33,181 nucleotides of DNA from JBBSOK01 sp038259825. GTDB taxonomy: Bacteria; Bacteroidota; Bacteroidia; Flavobacteriales; Flavobacteriaceae. The notes under the pieces were generated by a model. The model did not search any database. It was not told where the DNA came from and was given only the letters and a program-made list of their open reading frames with translations. This document shows, piece after piece, positions 7,678-15,566 of the stretch (the stretch's first letter is position 1; every line of letters starts with the position of its first letter). The stretch lies in contig JBBSOK010000021.1 of NCBI GenBank assembly GCA_038259825.1, positions 1 to 33,181 on the forward strand. Direction: 5' to 3'. The position numbers were made by a program, and so were the translations under genes.

Positions 7678-7704
7678 TTTGAAATAACTGAATCGTTATT
7701 TTTG
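7678..7704 (+). promoter_or_regulatory. Putative promoter for nusB
   Basis: TATTTTTG at 7697-7704 fits the -7 consensus. TTTG at 7678-7681 is the best -33 candidate but is spaced only 15 bp away, so this is a weaker match. It would give a leader of nearly 100 nt before nusB. Confidence 0.45.
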
Positions 7705-7757
7705 CTAACTTAAATTTAATATCTGCCTCTATTTAGTGGCCTAATTAATAATGCTTA

Positions 7758-7781
7758 AATCGAAATTATTTAATTTCGATT
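7758..7781 (+). repeat. Inverted repeat in the nusB leader
   Basis: AATCGAAATTA and TAATTTCGATT form a perfect 11-bp inverted repeat around two bases, ending 20 nt before the nusB ATG. As RNA it would fold into a hairpin close to the ribosome-binding region; as DNA it could be an operator. Confidence 0.6.
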
Positions 7782-7801
7782 ACTAAAAAGTTCTTAGAAA
7801 T

Positions 7802-8746
7802 ATGCTTACAAGAAGACACATAAGGGTAAAAGCGTTGCAATCTATTTATGCGCTAAACCAACAAACGCAACCCGATCTTGCCGCTCAAGAAAAATTCTTG
7901 TTTTACAGTATAGAGCAAATGCGGGATTTGTATTTAGTAATGTTACAATTGCTGATATCGTTAAGACATCAAGCTGAAATATATTTAGATAAATCTCAGA
8001 AAAAGCATCTTGCTACAAAGGAAGAAAAAAATCCAAGCCGTATTTTCTTAGAAAATAAAATGTTACTGTTAATAGAGGAAAATCCAGCCTTTGCCGAAGC
8101 TATCAAAAATAAAAAATTGGACTTTTGGGAACAAGACTCGGAATATGTAGCAATTATATTTAAAGAATTACGAAAAAAAGAATGGTACGTAAGTTACCTT
8201 GAGAAAACGGAAACAACATTTGCTGAAGACCGGGATTTGGTTATTAAAATCTACAAAGACATTGTTGCACCAAATGAAAAGCTATATGATTATATTGAGG
8301 ACAAACGTCTTACTTGGCTGGACGACTTTCCGATAGTTAATACAGCTTTGGTAAAAATGCTCAACAAGCTTACTGCGAAAAACATTGCGACAAAATTATT
8401 GCCAGAACTTTATAAAAATGATGATGATAAGGATTACGCATTACAACTACTGCGAAAAACTGTTTTAAATGCGGAAAAACTAGAAGCTGAAATTGAAGGA
8501 AAAACACCTAATTGGGACCAAGAAAGAATTGCGGATATTGATATGATAATTCTTAAAATGGGTATTGCAGAATTTTTATATTTTCCATCAATTCCCGTTA
8601 GAGCAACTATTAATGAATATCTTGAAATTTCAAAAGAATATAGTACACCCAAGAGCAGTATCTTTGTAAACGGTATTTTGGACAAATTAGTTAAGCAATT
8701 TGAAGAAGAAAAGAAACTAAAGAAAATAGGTAGAGGTCTTCATTAA
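7802..8746 (+). CDS. nusB: Transcription antitermination factor NusB, long Bacteroidota form
   Basis: The protein is 314 residues, over twice the size of the E. coli NusB (about 140). It opens with Met-Leu-Thr-Arg-Arg-His-Ile-Arg-Val-Lys-Ala-Leu-Gln-Ser-Ile-Tyr-Ala, the NusB start. The classical helical domain then lies in the C-terminal third: Trp-Asp-x-x-Arg-Ile-Ala-Asp-Ile-Asp-Met-Ile-Ile-Leu-Lys-Met-Gly-Ile-Ala-Glu-Phe, followed by Pro-Val-x-Ala-Thr-Ile-Asn-Glu-Tyr-Leu-Glu-Ile-Ser-Lys and Phe-Val-Asn-Gly-Ile-Leu-Asp. A helical, charged insert of about 170 residues lies between. NusB binds boxA RNA with NusE and prevents termination in rRNA operons. The long form is usual in Bacteroidota. 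DUF1573 and yajC follow, a common Bacteroidota order. Confidence 0.93.
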   Translation: MLTRRHIRVKALQSIYALNQQTQPDLAAQEKFLFYSIEQMRDLYLVMLQLLISLRHQAEIYLDKSQKKHLATKEEKNPSRIFLENKMLLLIEENPAFAEAIKNKKLDFWEQDSEYVAIIFKELRKKEWYVSYLEKTETTFAEDRDLVIKIYKDIVAPNEKLYDYIEDKRLTWLDDFPIVNTALVKMLNKLTAKNIATKLLPELYKNDDDKDYALQLLRKTVLNAEKLEAEIEGKTPNWDQERIADIDMIILKMGIAEFLYFPSIPVRATINEYLEISKEYSTPKSSIFVNGILDKLVKQFEEEKKLKKIGRGLH

Positions 8747-8761
8747 AACTAAAAATATAAC

Positions 8762-8769
8762 TACTTTTG
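8762..8769 (+). promoter_or_regulatory. Promoter -7 element for the DUF1573 gene
   Basis: TACTTTTG matches TAnnTTTG and lies 26 bp before the ATG at 8796. No clear TTG is seen at the -33 position, which falls in the end of nusB. Confidence 0.5.
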
Positions 8770-8795
8770 CCTCGCAAAACTTAAAAATTTATATA

Positions 8796-9284
8796 ATGAA
8801 AAAATCAATATTATTACTTGCTGTTGTTTCTGTATTTGCTTTTACTTCTTGTAAAGACAATGCATCAGAAAAAGTGAATGAAGAAAATGTAGCTGCAGCT
8901 GAAAGCCGCGATGCAGAATCAGGAAAGTTTCCAAAAATGGAATTTACAGAAACTGCTTTCGACTTCGGAACAATTGAAGGTGGTGTACCAGTAGAGCACG
9001 TTTTCAAATTTAAGAACACTGGAGAAGCTCCATTGGTTATTGTAAATGCTACAAGTAGCTGTGGTTGCACAGTGCCAGAATATCCAAAAGAAGCTATTGC
9101 TCCTGGTGAATCAGGTGAGCTTTTGGTAAAGTACAATGCAAGTGGTGCCAATGCAGTTAGCAAAACGGTAACTGTAGTTGCAAATACTGAAGCTGGTAAA
9201 GAAACTATTACGATTAAAGCATTTGTAAATGCAAAAAATGGTGAAGCTGTTGGAACTCCAAAAGTAATCACTCCTAATTCTTAA
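8796..9284 (+). CDS. DUF1573 domain lipoprotein
   Basis: The 162-residue product has a lipoprotein signal with a Phe-Thr-Ser-Cys lipobox (Cys19) and a charged linker. One Ig-like DUF1573 domain follows: Phe-Asp-Phe-Gly-Thr-Ile-Glu-Gly-Gly near residue 55, Phe-Lys-Phe-Lys-Asn-Thr-Gly-Glu-Ala-Pro-Leu, then the hallmark Ser-Ser-Cys89-Gly-Cys91-Thr. The domain has an ASH/MSP-like beta-sandwich fold; the two close cysteines are characteristic, but their role is not established. It is predicted to be membrane-anchored in the periplasm. It sits between nusB and yajC on the same strand, 30 bp from yajC, and probably shares a transcript with yajC. Confidence 0.9.
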   Translation: MKKSILLLAVVSVFAFTSCKDNASEKVNEENVAAAESRDAESGKFPKMEFTETAFDFGTIEGGVPVEHVFKFKNTGEAPLVIVNATSSCGCTVPEYPKEAIAPGESGELLVKYNASGANAVSKTVTVVANTEAGKETITIKAFVNAKNGEAVGTPKVITPNS

Positions 9285-9314
9285 TTTGAATTAGAAAATA
9301 TTTTAATTTCTATT

Positions 9315-9605
9315 ATGGGAAACATTCAAGATTATCTTCCAATTATTTTATTATTTGCAGTTATGTATCTTTTTTTGATACGTCCACAAATGAAAAAAGG
9401 AAAGGATGAGAAAAAATTTGCATCAGCATTACAAAAAGGAAATAAGGTTGTCACAAAAAGTGGTTTGCACGGTAAAATTGCAGAACTTTATGAGGATGGT
9501 ACGTGCGTTATTGAATGCGGTGCAGGTAAGATAAAATTTGAAATATCTGCTATTTCTATGGAAATGAGCAAAAAATTAAACCCTACCGTAATAGAGAAAA
9601 AATAG
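9315..9605 (+). CDS. yajC: Preprotein translocase accessory subunit YajC
   Basis: At 96 residues this is the usual YajC length. One N-terminal membrane helix (about 7-22, Ile-Ile-Leu-Leu-Phe-Ala-Val-Met-Tyr-Leu-Phe-Leu-Ile) is followed by the diagnostic Arg-Pro-Gln-Met-Lys-Lys. A small cytoplasmic beta domain follows, with Gly-Asn-Lys-Val-Val-Thr-Lys-Ser-Gly-Leu-His-Gly-Lys-Ile. YajC associates with SecDF and the SecYEG channel. It is the last gene before a strong terminator. Confidence 0.95.
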   Translation: MGNIQDYLPIILLFAVMYLFLIRPQMKKGKDEKKFASALQKGNKVVTKSGLHGKIAELYEDGTCVIECGAGKIKFEISAISMEMSKKLNPTVIEKK

Positions 9606-9628
9606 ATTTTTCATTTACACTAAATATC

Positions 9629-9666
9629 AAAAGCCCCTTCAAAAGATAAATCTGGAAGGGGCTTTT
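9629..9666. terminator. Bidirectional terminator between yajC and pepT
   Basis: AAAAGCCCCTTC (9629-9640) pairs perfectly with GAAGGGGCTTTT (9655-9666). A-rich and T-rich flanks on both sides let it end both converging transcripts. Confidence 0.92.
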
Positions 9667-9691
9667 CATTTAATATTTTTTGATAAATAGT

Positions 9692-10948
9692 CTATTTAAC
9701 AACAACTTCAGGTTTTTCTTCAGCTGTTAGCTTGCAGATATTTACAATTACTTCAACCGCTTTTATCATACTTTCCACTGGAACATATTCATATCTCCCG
9801 TGAAAATTATGGCCGCCAGCAAAAATATTAGGGCAAGGTAAACCCATAAAGCTTAGCTGTGCACCATCCGTCCCGCCACGAATTGGCTTTAAGATTGGTT
9901 TAATATTTGCCAATTCCATAGCTTTTTTGGCAGTTTCAATAATATGCATAACCGGCTCAATCTTTTCACGCATATTAAAATATTGATTTTTTATTTCAAC
10001 CTTAACAAGTTCTTTTTCATATTGGCTATTTAATTCGTCTGCCAATTTTATTAATATTTCCTTTCGCGCCTCAAAATGCCCTCTGTCGTGGTCTCTAATA
10101 ATATATTGCAAGCGTGTTTCATCTACTTCACCCGTAATACTGTATAAATGTATAAAACCTTCTCGACCTTCGGTATGTTCTGGTGTTTCAAGTCTAGGTA
10201 AGCTATTAATAAAATCCGTTGCTATGTACATACTGTTTACCATCTTTCCTTTGGCATAACCCGGATGTACAATTTTACCCTGAATGGTAACTACTGCTCC
10301 CGCTGCGTTAAAATTTTCAAATTCAAGCTCGCCAATTTGGCTGCCATCCATTGTGTAGGCCCAATCTGCACCAAACTTTTCTACATCAAATTTATGTGCA
10401 CCACGGCCTATTTCTTCATCAGGAGTAAAGCCAACCTTAATTGTGCCATGCTTTATTTCTGGATTATTGATTAGATATTCCATGGCAGACACAATTTCTG
10501 TAATTCCAGCTTTGTCATCAGCGCCTAAAAGGGTTGTTCCGTCTGTTGTAATAATTGTTTGACCTTTATAAAGCAATAAATCATCAAAATCTTCTGGAGA
10601 TAAAACTATGTTTTTTTCTTCATTCAAGATAATGTCCTTACCATCATAGTTTTCGATAACTTGCGGGTTAACATTGGCGCCCGTAAAATCCGGTGTTGTA
10701 TCAAAATGAGATATAAATCCAATTATTGGAATTTTTCTATCAACATTGGATGGTAATGTTGCCATTATATATGCATTTTCATCTATGGAAACATCGCTAA
10801 GGCCAATTTCTTTTAGTTCTTCAACTAGTTGGTTGGCAAGATTCCATTGCTTCTCTGTACTTGGGGTAGTTTTACTTTCTGGGTCACTTTCAGTATCTAC
10901 TGTAACGTAACTTATAAAGCGGTTTATTATTTTTTCTTTAGTTATCAT
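9692..10948 (-). CDS. pepT: Peptidase T (tripeptide aminopeptidase)
   Basis: This is a cytoplasmic M20B di-zinc aminopeptidase that removes N-terminal residues from tripeptides; starting at the ATG at 10948 it is 418 residues. A TTG seven codons upstream is in frame but is an unlikely start. Motifs in order: Phe-Ile-Ser-His81-Phe-Asp-Thr-Thr-Pro-Asp (first metal site), Thr-Thr-Leu-Leu-Gly-Ala-Asp-Asp-Lys-Ala-Gly (bridging Asp), Asp-Glu-Glu-Ile-Gly-Arg-Gly (catalytic Glu and ligand Glu), Met-Asp-Gly-Ser, and the C-terminal Arg-Gly-Gly-Thr-Asp-Gly-Ala and Gly-Gly-His-Asn-Phe-His-Gly blocks. It is divergent from pyrD and convergent with yajC. Confidence 0.95.
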   Translation of the reverse strand: MITKEKIINRFISYVTVDTESDPESKTTPSTEKQWNLANQLVEELKEIGLSDVSIDENAYIMATLPSNVDRKIPIIGFISHFDTTPDFTGANVNPQVIENYDGKDIILNEEKNIVLSPEDFDDLLLYKGQTIITTDGTTLLGADDKAGITEIVSAMEYLINNPEIKHGTIKVGFTPDEEIGRGAHKFDVEKFGADWAYTMDGSQIGELEFENFNAAGAVVTIQGKIVHPGYAKGKMVNSMYIATDFINSLPRLETPEHTEGREGFIHLYSITGEVDETRLQYIIRDHDRGHFEARKEILIKLADELNSQYEKELVKVEIKNQYFNMREKIEPVMHIIETAKKAMELANIKPILKPIRGGTDGAQLSFMGLPCPNIFAGGHNFHGRYEYVPVESMIKAVEVIVNICKLTAEEKPEVVVK

Positions 10949-11007
10949 TTTAATTATTTTGTTCTGCAAATTACAGTTTATTCAAAAAATATTAAATAGT
11001 TAAAGCT

Positions 11008-11015
11008 TATTTTTG
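11008..11015 (+). promoter_or_regulatory. Promoter -7 element for pyrD
   Basis: TATTTTTG fits TAnnTTTG and lies 17 bp before the pyrD ATG, implying a very short leader. The -33 region shows no TTG. Confidence 0.45.
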
Positions 11016-11032
11016 CAACACAGTTTTCAACC

Positions 11033-12094
11033 ATGTATAAAAGTATAATCAGACCCATTTTTTTCAGTTTCGATCCTGAAAAAATTCACCATTTTACATT
11101 TTCGTTAATCAGATTTGCCCACAAAATTGGCTTCGGAAGTATTTTTAGAAGCATGTATAAGGTTGAAAGTAAAAAGCTTGAAACTGAAATTTTCGGATTA
11201 AAATTTCCGAATCCTGTTGGCCTTGCAGCTGGTTTTGATAAGGATGCAAAGCTTTACAAAGAATTAGGAAATTTTGGATTTGGTTTTATTGAAATAGGTA
11301 CTGTTACGCCAAAACCACAGGAAGGAAATCCGAAAAAAAGACTTTTTCGGTTAAAAGAAGATAGCGCAATTATAAACCGAATGGGTTTTAATAACGGTGG
11401 AGTTAAAGCTGCTGTTGAAAGATTGAAAAACTCTTCGGCTCCAATCAAAGACCTAAAATCTGATATTAATGATGACGGACATCGTATTATAATAGGTGGC
11501 AATATTGGTAAAAATAAAATTACACCAAATGAAGAAGCTGTAAACGACTACCTTATCTGTTTTGAAGCACTATTTGATTATGTAGATTACTTTGTTGTAA
11601 ATGTAAGTTCTCCGAACACACCAAATCTTCGTGAGCTTCAGGAAAAAAAGCCTTTGACGGATTTATTGCAAACGCTTCAGGATAAGAATAATTTGAAGAA
11701 AAAAAGAAAACCTATTCTTTTAAAAATAGCTCCAGATTTAACAAATGAACAGCTTTTGGATATCATCGAAATTGTTTCAACTACAAAAATTGACGGTGTC
11801 ATTGCAACAAACACAACTATTTCCAGAGAAGGAATTACGTCGGATAACAAAAAAGAAATGGGCGGATTAAGCGGTAGGCCTCTAAAAGATCGATCGACAG
11901 AAGTTATTCGATTTCTTTCTGAAAATAGTAATAAAGGATTCCCTATAATTGGGGTGGGTGGAATTCATACTGCAGAAGATGCGTTGGATAAATTGGATGC
12001 CGGCGCAAGTTTGGTTCAACTTTATACAGGTTTTATTTATGAAGGTCCTAAGTTGGTTAGGAATATTAATAAAGCACTATTGAAAAGAAATTAA
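11033..12094 (+). CDS. pyrD: Quinone-dependent dihydroorotate dehydrogenase (class 2)
   Basis: This 353-residue FMN enzyme oxidises dihydroorotate to orotate in pyrimidine synthesis and passes electrons to the membrane quinone (menaquinone expected here). The N-terminal helices (residues 1-35, Asp-Pro-Glu-Lys-Ile-His-His-Phe-Thr-Phe) form the quinone-binding extension that marks class 2. Further blocks are Asn-Pro-Val-Gly-Leu-Ala-Ala-Gly-Phe-Asp-Lys, Asn-Arg-Met-Gly-Phe-Asn-Asn, and Asn190-Val-Ser-Ser193-Pro-Asn-Thr-Pro, where Ser193 aligns with the catalytic Ser. After these come Lys-Ile-Ala-Pro-Asp-Leu, Gly-Gly-Leu-Ser-Gly and the FMN phosphate loop Gly-Val-Gly-Gly-Ile. The LysE-type gene follows after 12 bp. 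Confidence 0.96.
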   Translation: MYKSIIRPIFFSFDPEKIHHFTFSLIRFAHKIGFGSIFRSMYKVESKKLETEIFGLKFPNPVGLAAGFDKDAKLYKELGNFGFGFIEIGTVTPKPQEGNPKKRLFRLKEDSAIINRMGFNNGGVKAAVERLKNSSAPIKDLKSDINDDGHRIIIGGNIGKNKITPNEEAVNDYLICFEALFDYVDYFVVNVSSPNTPNLRELQEKKPLTDLLQTLQDKNNLKKKRKPILLKIAPDLTNEQLLDIIEIVSTTKIDGVIATNTTISREGITSDNKKEMGGLSGRPLKDRSTEVIRFLSENSNKGFPIIGVGGIHTAEDALDKLDAGASLVQLYTGFIYEGPKLVRNINKALLKRN

Positions 12095-12106
12095 ATTAAC
12101 GCTTTT

Positions 12107-12721
12107 ATGCTAGAAGCACTATTTTCATTTACAATTGCAACGCTTGCCTTGGCATTATCGCCAGGACCAGATAATATATATGTACTTACCCAATCGTTAA
12201 CAAATGGCTCGAAAAGTGGTATTGCTACAACTGCAGGTCTCATGAGCGGCTGCATAGTGCACACAACATTACTTGCTTTTGGTCTTTCGGCTATTATTAC
12301 TGCTTCTGAAGAAATATTTTACGGAATAAAAGTTCTCGGAGCTTGCTATCTCTTGTATTTGGCTTATAAAGTGTATAAAAGTAACTCAGATATTGCTTTA
12401 AATGAAAATGCGCCGAAAAAATCATACTTCCAACTGTTTAAAACTGGGGTTATCATGAATTTGGTGAACCCAAAAGTTATGATTTTCTTTTTGGCTTTTT
12501 TTCCTGGTTTTTTATGGGATAAAGGCGGAAATACCGTGCTGCAATTTTATGTTTTAGGTATAACTTTTATGATTGTTTCTTTTGTAATATTTACAGCAAT
12601 TGCATTGGCTGCAGGACAAATTTCAAACTATTTGAAAGAGAAAAAAAATATTGGAATAGTTCTTAAATGGTTGCAGATTGTAGTATTTGTGGGTATTGCA
12701 ATTTTTATACTTTTACCTTAG
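12107..12721 (+). CDS. LysE/RhtB family amino-acid exporter
   Basis: This 204-residue inner-membrane protein has five to six hydrophobic helices. The family signature Leu-Ala-Leu-Ser-Pro-Gly-Pro-Asp-Asn-Ile-Tyr-Val-Leu lies at the end of the first helix (about residues 14-26). A Gly-Ile-Ala-Thr-Thr-Ala-Gly-Leu segment and the Asn-Leu-Val-Asn-Pro-Lys block in the middle are also typical. Members export lysine, threonine, homoserine, leucine and similar compounds; the substrate cannot be told. It starts 12 bp after pyrD and is probably read from the same transcript. The HMG-CoA-lyase-like gene follows at 12786. Confidence 0.9.
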   Translation: MLEALFSFTIATLALALSPGPDNIYVLTQSLTNGSKSGIATTAGLMSGCIVHTTLLAFGLSAIITASEEIFYGIKVLGACYLLYLAYKVYKSNSDIALNENAPKKSYFQLFKTGVIMNLVNPKVMIFFLAFFPGFLWDKGGNTVLQFYVLGITFMIVSFVIFTAIALAAGQISNYLKEKKNIGIVLKWLQIVVFVGIAIFILLP

Positions 12722-12772
12722 TGTTATATGTTTTTTTTGGAAATATCCGATTTCCGCATCAATTGGAATTTA

Positions 12773-12780
12773 TATCTTTG
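12773..12780 (+). promoter_or_regulatory. Promoter -7 element very close to the HMG-CoA-lyase start
   Basis: TATCTTTG matches TAnnTTTG and ends only 5 bp before the ATG at 12786. If used, transcription would start at or within a few bases of the AUG, giving a leaderless or nearly leaderless message. The -33 region lacks a good TTG. Confidence 0.4.
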
Positions 12781-12785
12781 GAACA

Positions 12786-13649
12786 ATGCAACCAATAAAA
12801 ATTATAGAATGTCCAAGAGATGCCATGCAAGGCATCAAAGAATTTATTCCAACTCAAAAAAAGGTACGGTATATACAATCGCTTTTACGCTGTGGGTTTG
12901 ATACCATAGACTTTGGAAGTTTTGTATCTCCAAAGGCAATTCCACAAATGGTAGACACGGCTGAGGTTCTTGCTCAGTTGGATCTTTCAAACACCAATAG
13001 TAAATTACTTGCAATTGTTGCAAATACACGTGGTGCGGAAGATGCTGTGCAACATCCAGAAATAGATTATTTAGGTTTTCCATTTTCAATTTCGGAAAAT
13101 TTTCAAATGCGAAACACGCATAAAACAATTATCCAATCATTTGAAACTCTTCAAGAGATATTAAATCTAGCCGATTCAAAAAATAAAAAAGTTGTAGCCT
13201 ATCTTTCAATGGGTTTTGGAAATCCGTATGGTGATCCATGGAATGTTGAGATAGTAGGGCAGTGGACTGAAAAACTCTCTAATATTGGCGTTAATATACT
13301 TTCACTAAGTGACACGGTTGGAACTTCTACACCCGATGTTATTTCATATTTATTTAGTAACTTGATACCTGAATTTCCCCACATAGAATTTGGTGCGCAT
13401 TTGCACACAACTCCAAACGCTTGGCACGAGAAAATTGATGCTGCCTATAAGGCTGGCTGCACTCGTTTTGACGGTGCTATACAAGGTTTTGGCGGGTGTC
13501 CAATGGCAAAAGACGAATTAACAGGAAACATGCCAACCGAAAAAATGTTAAGCTATTTTACGGCCGCAAAAGTTCCTAGCAATTTAATCCCCACGTCTTT
13601 TGAGAGCGCTTATAACAAAGCAACTGAAGTTTTTACTAAATATCATTAA
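12786..13649 (+). CDS. Hydroxymethylglutaryl-CoA lyase-like enzyme
   Basis: The protein is 287 residues from the ATG at 12786. The frame stays open further upstream into the LysE gene, but that part is hydrophobic and unlike the family. It opens with the DRE-TIM barrel signature Ile-Ile-Glu-Cys-Pro-Arg-Asp-Ala-Met-Gln-Gly. Then come Ile-Asp-Phe-Gly-Ser-Phe-Val-Ser-Pro-Lys-Ala-Ile-Pro-Gln-Met, the metal-site Gly-Ala-His-Leu-His, and the catalytic-loop block Gln-Gly-Phe-Gly-Gly-Cys-Pro-Met-Ala. The family cleaves HMG-CoA to acetoacetate and acetyl-CoA, the last step of leucine catabolism. Some sequence details (Cys-Pro-Arg-Asp-Ala-Met in place of Val-Pro-Arg-Asp-Gly-Leu) are divergent, so another related lyase activity is possible. 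Confidence 0.85.
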   Translation: MQPIKIIECPRDAMQGIKEFIPTQKKVRYIQSLLRCGFDTIDFGSFVSPKAIPQMVDTAEVLAQLDLSNTNSKLLAIVANTRGAEDAVQHPEIDYLGFPFSISENFQMRNTHKTIIQSFETLQEILNLADSKNKKVVAYLSMGFGNPYGDPWNVEIVGQWTEKLSNIGVNILSLSDTVGTSTPDVISYLFSNLIPEFPHIEFGAHLHTTPNAWHEKIDAAYKAGCTRFDGAIQGFGGCPMAKDELTGNMPTEKMLSYFTAAKVPSNLIPTSFESAYNKATEVFTKYH

Positions 13650-15482
13650 ATGAAGAAAATTTTACTTTTAGTTTATGTGGCCTTGCTCATTGGGGGATGC
13701 GAGGTATTACAGAACCAGCCAGAAGAAATTATAAAAGGTACAGGCGCCATTACCCTAAAGTTTATTCAAATGAATGATGTTTATGAAATCGCTCCACTAA
13801 ATAATGGTGAAGTAGGTGGCTTAGCACGTGTAGCGCACATTCGAGATTCAATAAAAGTCGACTTTCCAAATACATTTTTATTCTTGGCGGGCGATTTTTT
13901 AAGCCCTTCTGTTTTGGGTAGTTTATCTTTAGATGGCGAAAAAATAAATGGAAAACAAATGATCGAAGTCCTTAACGCTATGGAAATAGATTTAGCAACA
14001 TTTGGCAACCACGAATTTGATTTGAGTGAAGAAGAATTACAAAAAAGAATAAATGAGTCCACATTTACTTGGACTACGGCAAACGTTCGCCACGTAACAG
14101 AAAAAGAGTTAGAGCCATTTGCAAAGCAATTACAATTTTCACCATTACCAACTTCAGATTATTCCACATTTAATGCAGTGAGTGCTGATGGAAATAAAAT
14201 TAAATTTGGTGTATTTGGTGTTACGCTACCTTCAAATCCTAAACCTTACGTGGCTTATGGTGATATTTACAAAGAATCGGAAAGAGCATATAATTTAGCA
14301 ATTGAGGAGACAGATTTTGTTGTAGGATTAACCCACGTAGCAATAGATCAAGATATAAAAATTGCCGCTATGTTTAGTGAGTTGCCATTAATAATGGGCG
14401 GTCACGAACATTATAATATGTTGGAAAGGCAAGGAAGAACACTAATTACAAAGGCAGATGCAAACGCAAGGACCGTTTATATCCATACAGTTATTTTCAA
14501 TCTAAGAACAAAACAATTAAATGTTGCTTCAGAGCTTTTTCCGGTAACCAGCAAAATTGCATCTTCTGCTAAGGTAGATCGTGTTGTTAAAAAATGGACC
14601 GACATTCAAGGCGGTTTAATGAATGACGTTATTCCAACATCTGATAATACCGTTACTGAAACGAAACCAATCCAAAATACAAAGCAAACTAAAACTGTAG
14701 TCGCCAAAAAAGAGCCAGTTAAAATAACCGAAAAGACTAATAAAGATAGAAATGTAGCCACTTTTACTCAGCCTAAAGCAAAAGGTAAAACTTCTGATAT
14801 AAAAATTGAGAATACTACTTCTACTGACCAAAAAGAAGATAAATCAAAAGCAGATGAAAGTAATATTACAATGAAAAGTGACCAAAATGAGGCTATTTTG
14901 GATAACCCAAAAATTGAAATAAAACAACAAACAAAACCAAATGTAATTTACAAATTAAGCTTACCCTTAGACGGAACAGATAAAGCGAATAGGAGCGAGC
15001 AAACAAATTTTGGAGAATTAATTACAAAATCCATGGCATATGCTTATGATCGCAAAGTTGATGGAGCTATTGTAAACGGTGGATCAATACGTTTGGATGA
15101 TAAGCTAACAGGAGATGTTACAAAAGCTGATATTTTTAGGGCGCTACCATTTGGCGGTAGTGTTTTAAAGGTAAATATAATGGGAAGTTTATTACGAGAG
15201 GTTTTAGAATTTGGGGAATTACAAAAAGGAAATGGCGCATTTTTACAGCGCTATAATTTTACAAAAACTACAAATGGTTATTGGAAAAATGAAGAAAAAG
15301 TAATTAATGATCGTAAGATCTACACTATAGCTATTAGTGATTATCTTTTGAAAGGATTGGATATTCCTTTTTTAACTGCGGACAATGTTGGCATTGTTGA
15401 AGTCTACACGCCAAAGGAGCAAGAAAATGCTTCGGATATTAGAAAGGCTATAATTGCATACCTTAATTCTTTACCACAATAA
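13650..15482 (+). CDS. Two-domain 5'-nucleotidase / metallophosphatase lipoprotein (UshA superfamily)
   Basis: The 610-residue product has an Ile-Gly-Gly-Cys lipobox (Cys17). A calcineurin-like phosphatase domain (about 35-320) follows, with Asp43-Val-Tyr45, Gly-Asp82, Gly-Asn120-His121-Glu, His229 and Gly-His252-Glu-His254. A Lys/Thr/Ser-rich, probably unstructured linker covers about residues 331-430. The C-terminal 5'-nucleotidase domain begins at Leu-Pro-Leu-Asp-Gly and carries Gly-Ala-Ile-Val-Asn-Gly-Gly-Ser-Ile-Arg and Leu-Pro-Phe-Gly-Gly. Tyr45 replaces the usual metal-ligand His of the Asp-x-His motif, as in a subgroup with an Asn-Asp-Val-Tyr-Glu motif. Its ATG directly follows the stop of the preceding gene. 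It probably hydrolyses periplasmic nucleotides to salvage phosphate and nucleosides. Confidence 0.88.
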   Translation: MKKILLLVYVALLIGGCEVLQNQPEEIIKGTGAITLKFIQMNDVYEIAPLNNGEVGGLARVAHIRDSIKVDFPNTFLFLAGDFLSPSVLGSLSLDGEKINGKQMIEVLNAMEIDLATFGNHEFDLSEEELQKRINESTFTWTTANVRHVTEKELEPFAKQLQFSPLPTSDYSTFNAVSADGNKIKFGVFGVTLPSNPKPYVAYGDIYKESERAYNLAIEETDFVVGLTHVAIDQDIKIAAMFSELPLIMGGHEHYNMLERQGRTLITKADANARTVYIHTVIFNLRTKQLNVASELFPVTSKIASSAKVDRVVKKWTDIQGGLMNDVIPTSDNTVTETKPIQNTKQTKTVVAKKEPVKITEKTNKDRNVATFTQPKAKGKTSDIKIENTTSTDQKEDKSKADESNITMKSDQNEAILDNPKIEIKQQTKPNVIYKLSLPLDGTDKANRSEQTNFGELITKSMAYAYDRKVDGAIVNGGSIRLDDKLTGDVTKADIFRALPFGGSVLKVNIMGSLLREVLEFGELQKGNGAFLQRYNFTKTTNGYWKNEEKVINDRKIYTIAISDYLLKGLDIPFLTADNVGIVEVYTPKEQENASDIRKAIIAYLNSLPQ

Positions 15483-15507
15483 TTATATTTTCTAAAAACA
15501 ATTTCTA

Positions 15508-15530
15508 TTATTTAGAAAGATTCTGCATAA
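15508..15530. promoter_or_regulatory. Putative operator palindrome (copy 1) before the haem-binding gene
   Basis: TTATTTAGAA - AGA - TTCTGCATAA is a 23-bp inverted repeat with 8 of 10 arm positions paired, just upstream of the -7 element at 15537. It resembles the palindrome at 16074-16098 in both sequence and position. I infer a shared repressor, most likely an iron regulator of the Fur type, but this is not proven. Confidence 0.55.
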
Positions 15531-15536
15531 TATTTT

Positions 15537-15544
15537 TACTTTTG
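15537..15544 (+). promoter_or_regulatory. Promoter -7 element for the haem-binding gene
   Basis: TACTTTTG matches TAnnTTTG and lies 22 bp before the ATG at 15567. The palindrome at 15508-15530 covers the place where the -33 contact would be, so a protein bound there should block transcription. Confidence 0.55.
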
Positions 15545-15566
15545 CGAACCTCAAAAAATATTACAG

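Noticed and set aside
8789..9271. Open frame of 160 codons on the minus strand opposite the DUF1573 gene
   Set aside because: It is an exact antisense shadow of a well-supported lipoprotein gene and resembles no known family.
12687..12785. N-terminal extension of the HMG-CoA-lyase-like frame
   Set aside because: It overlaps the end of the LysE gene, is hydrophobic and unlike the family, and contains the -7 element.
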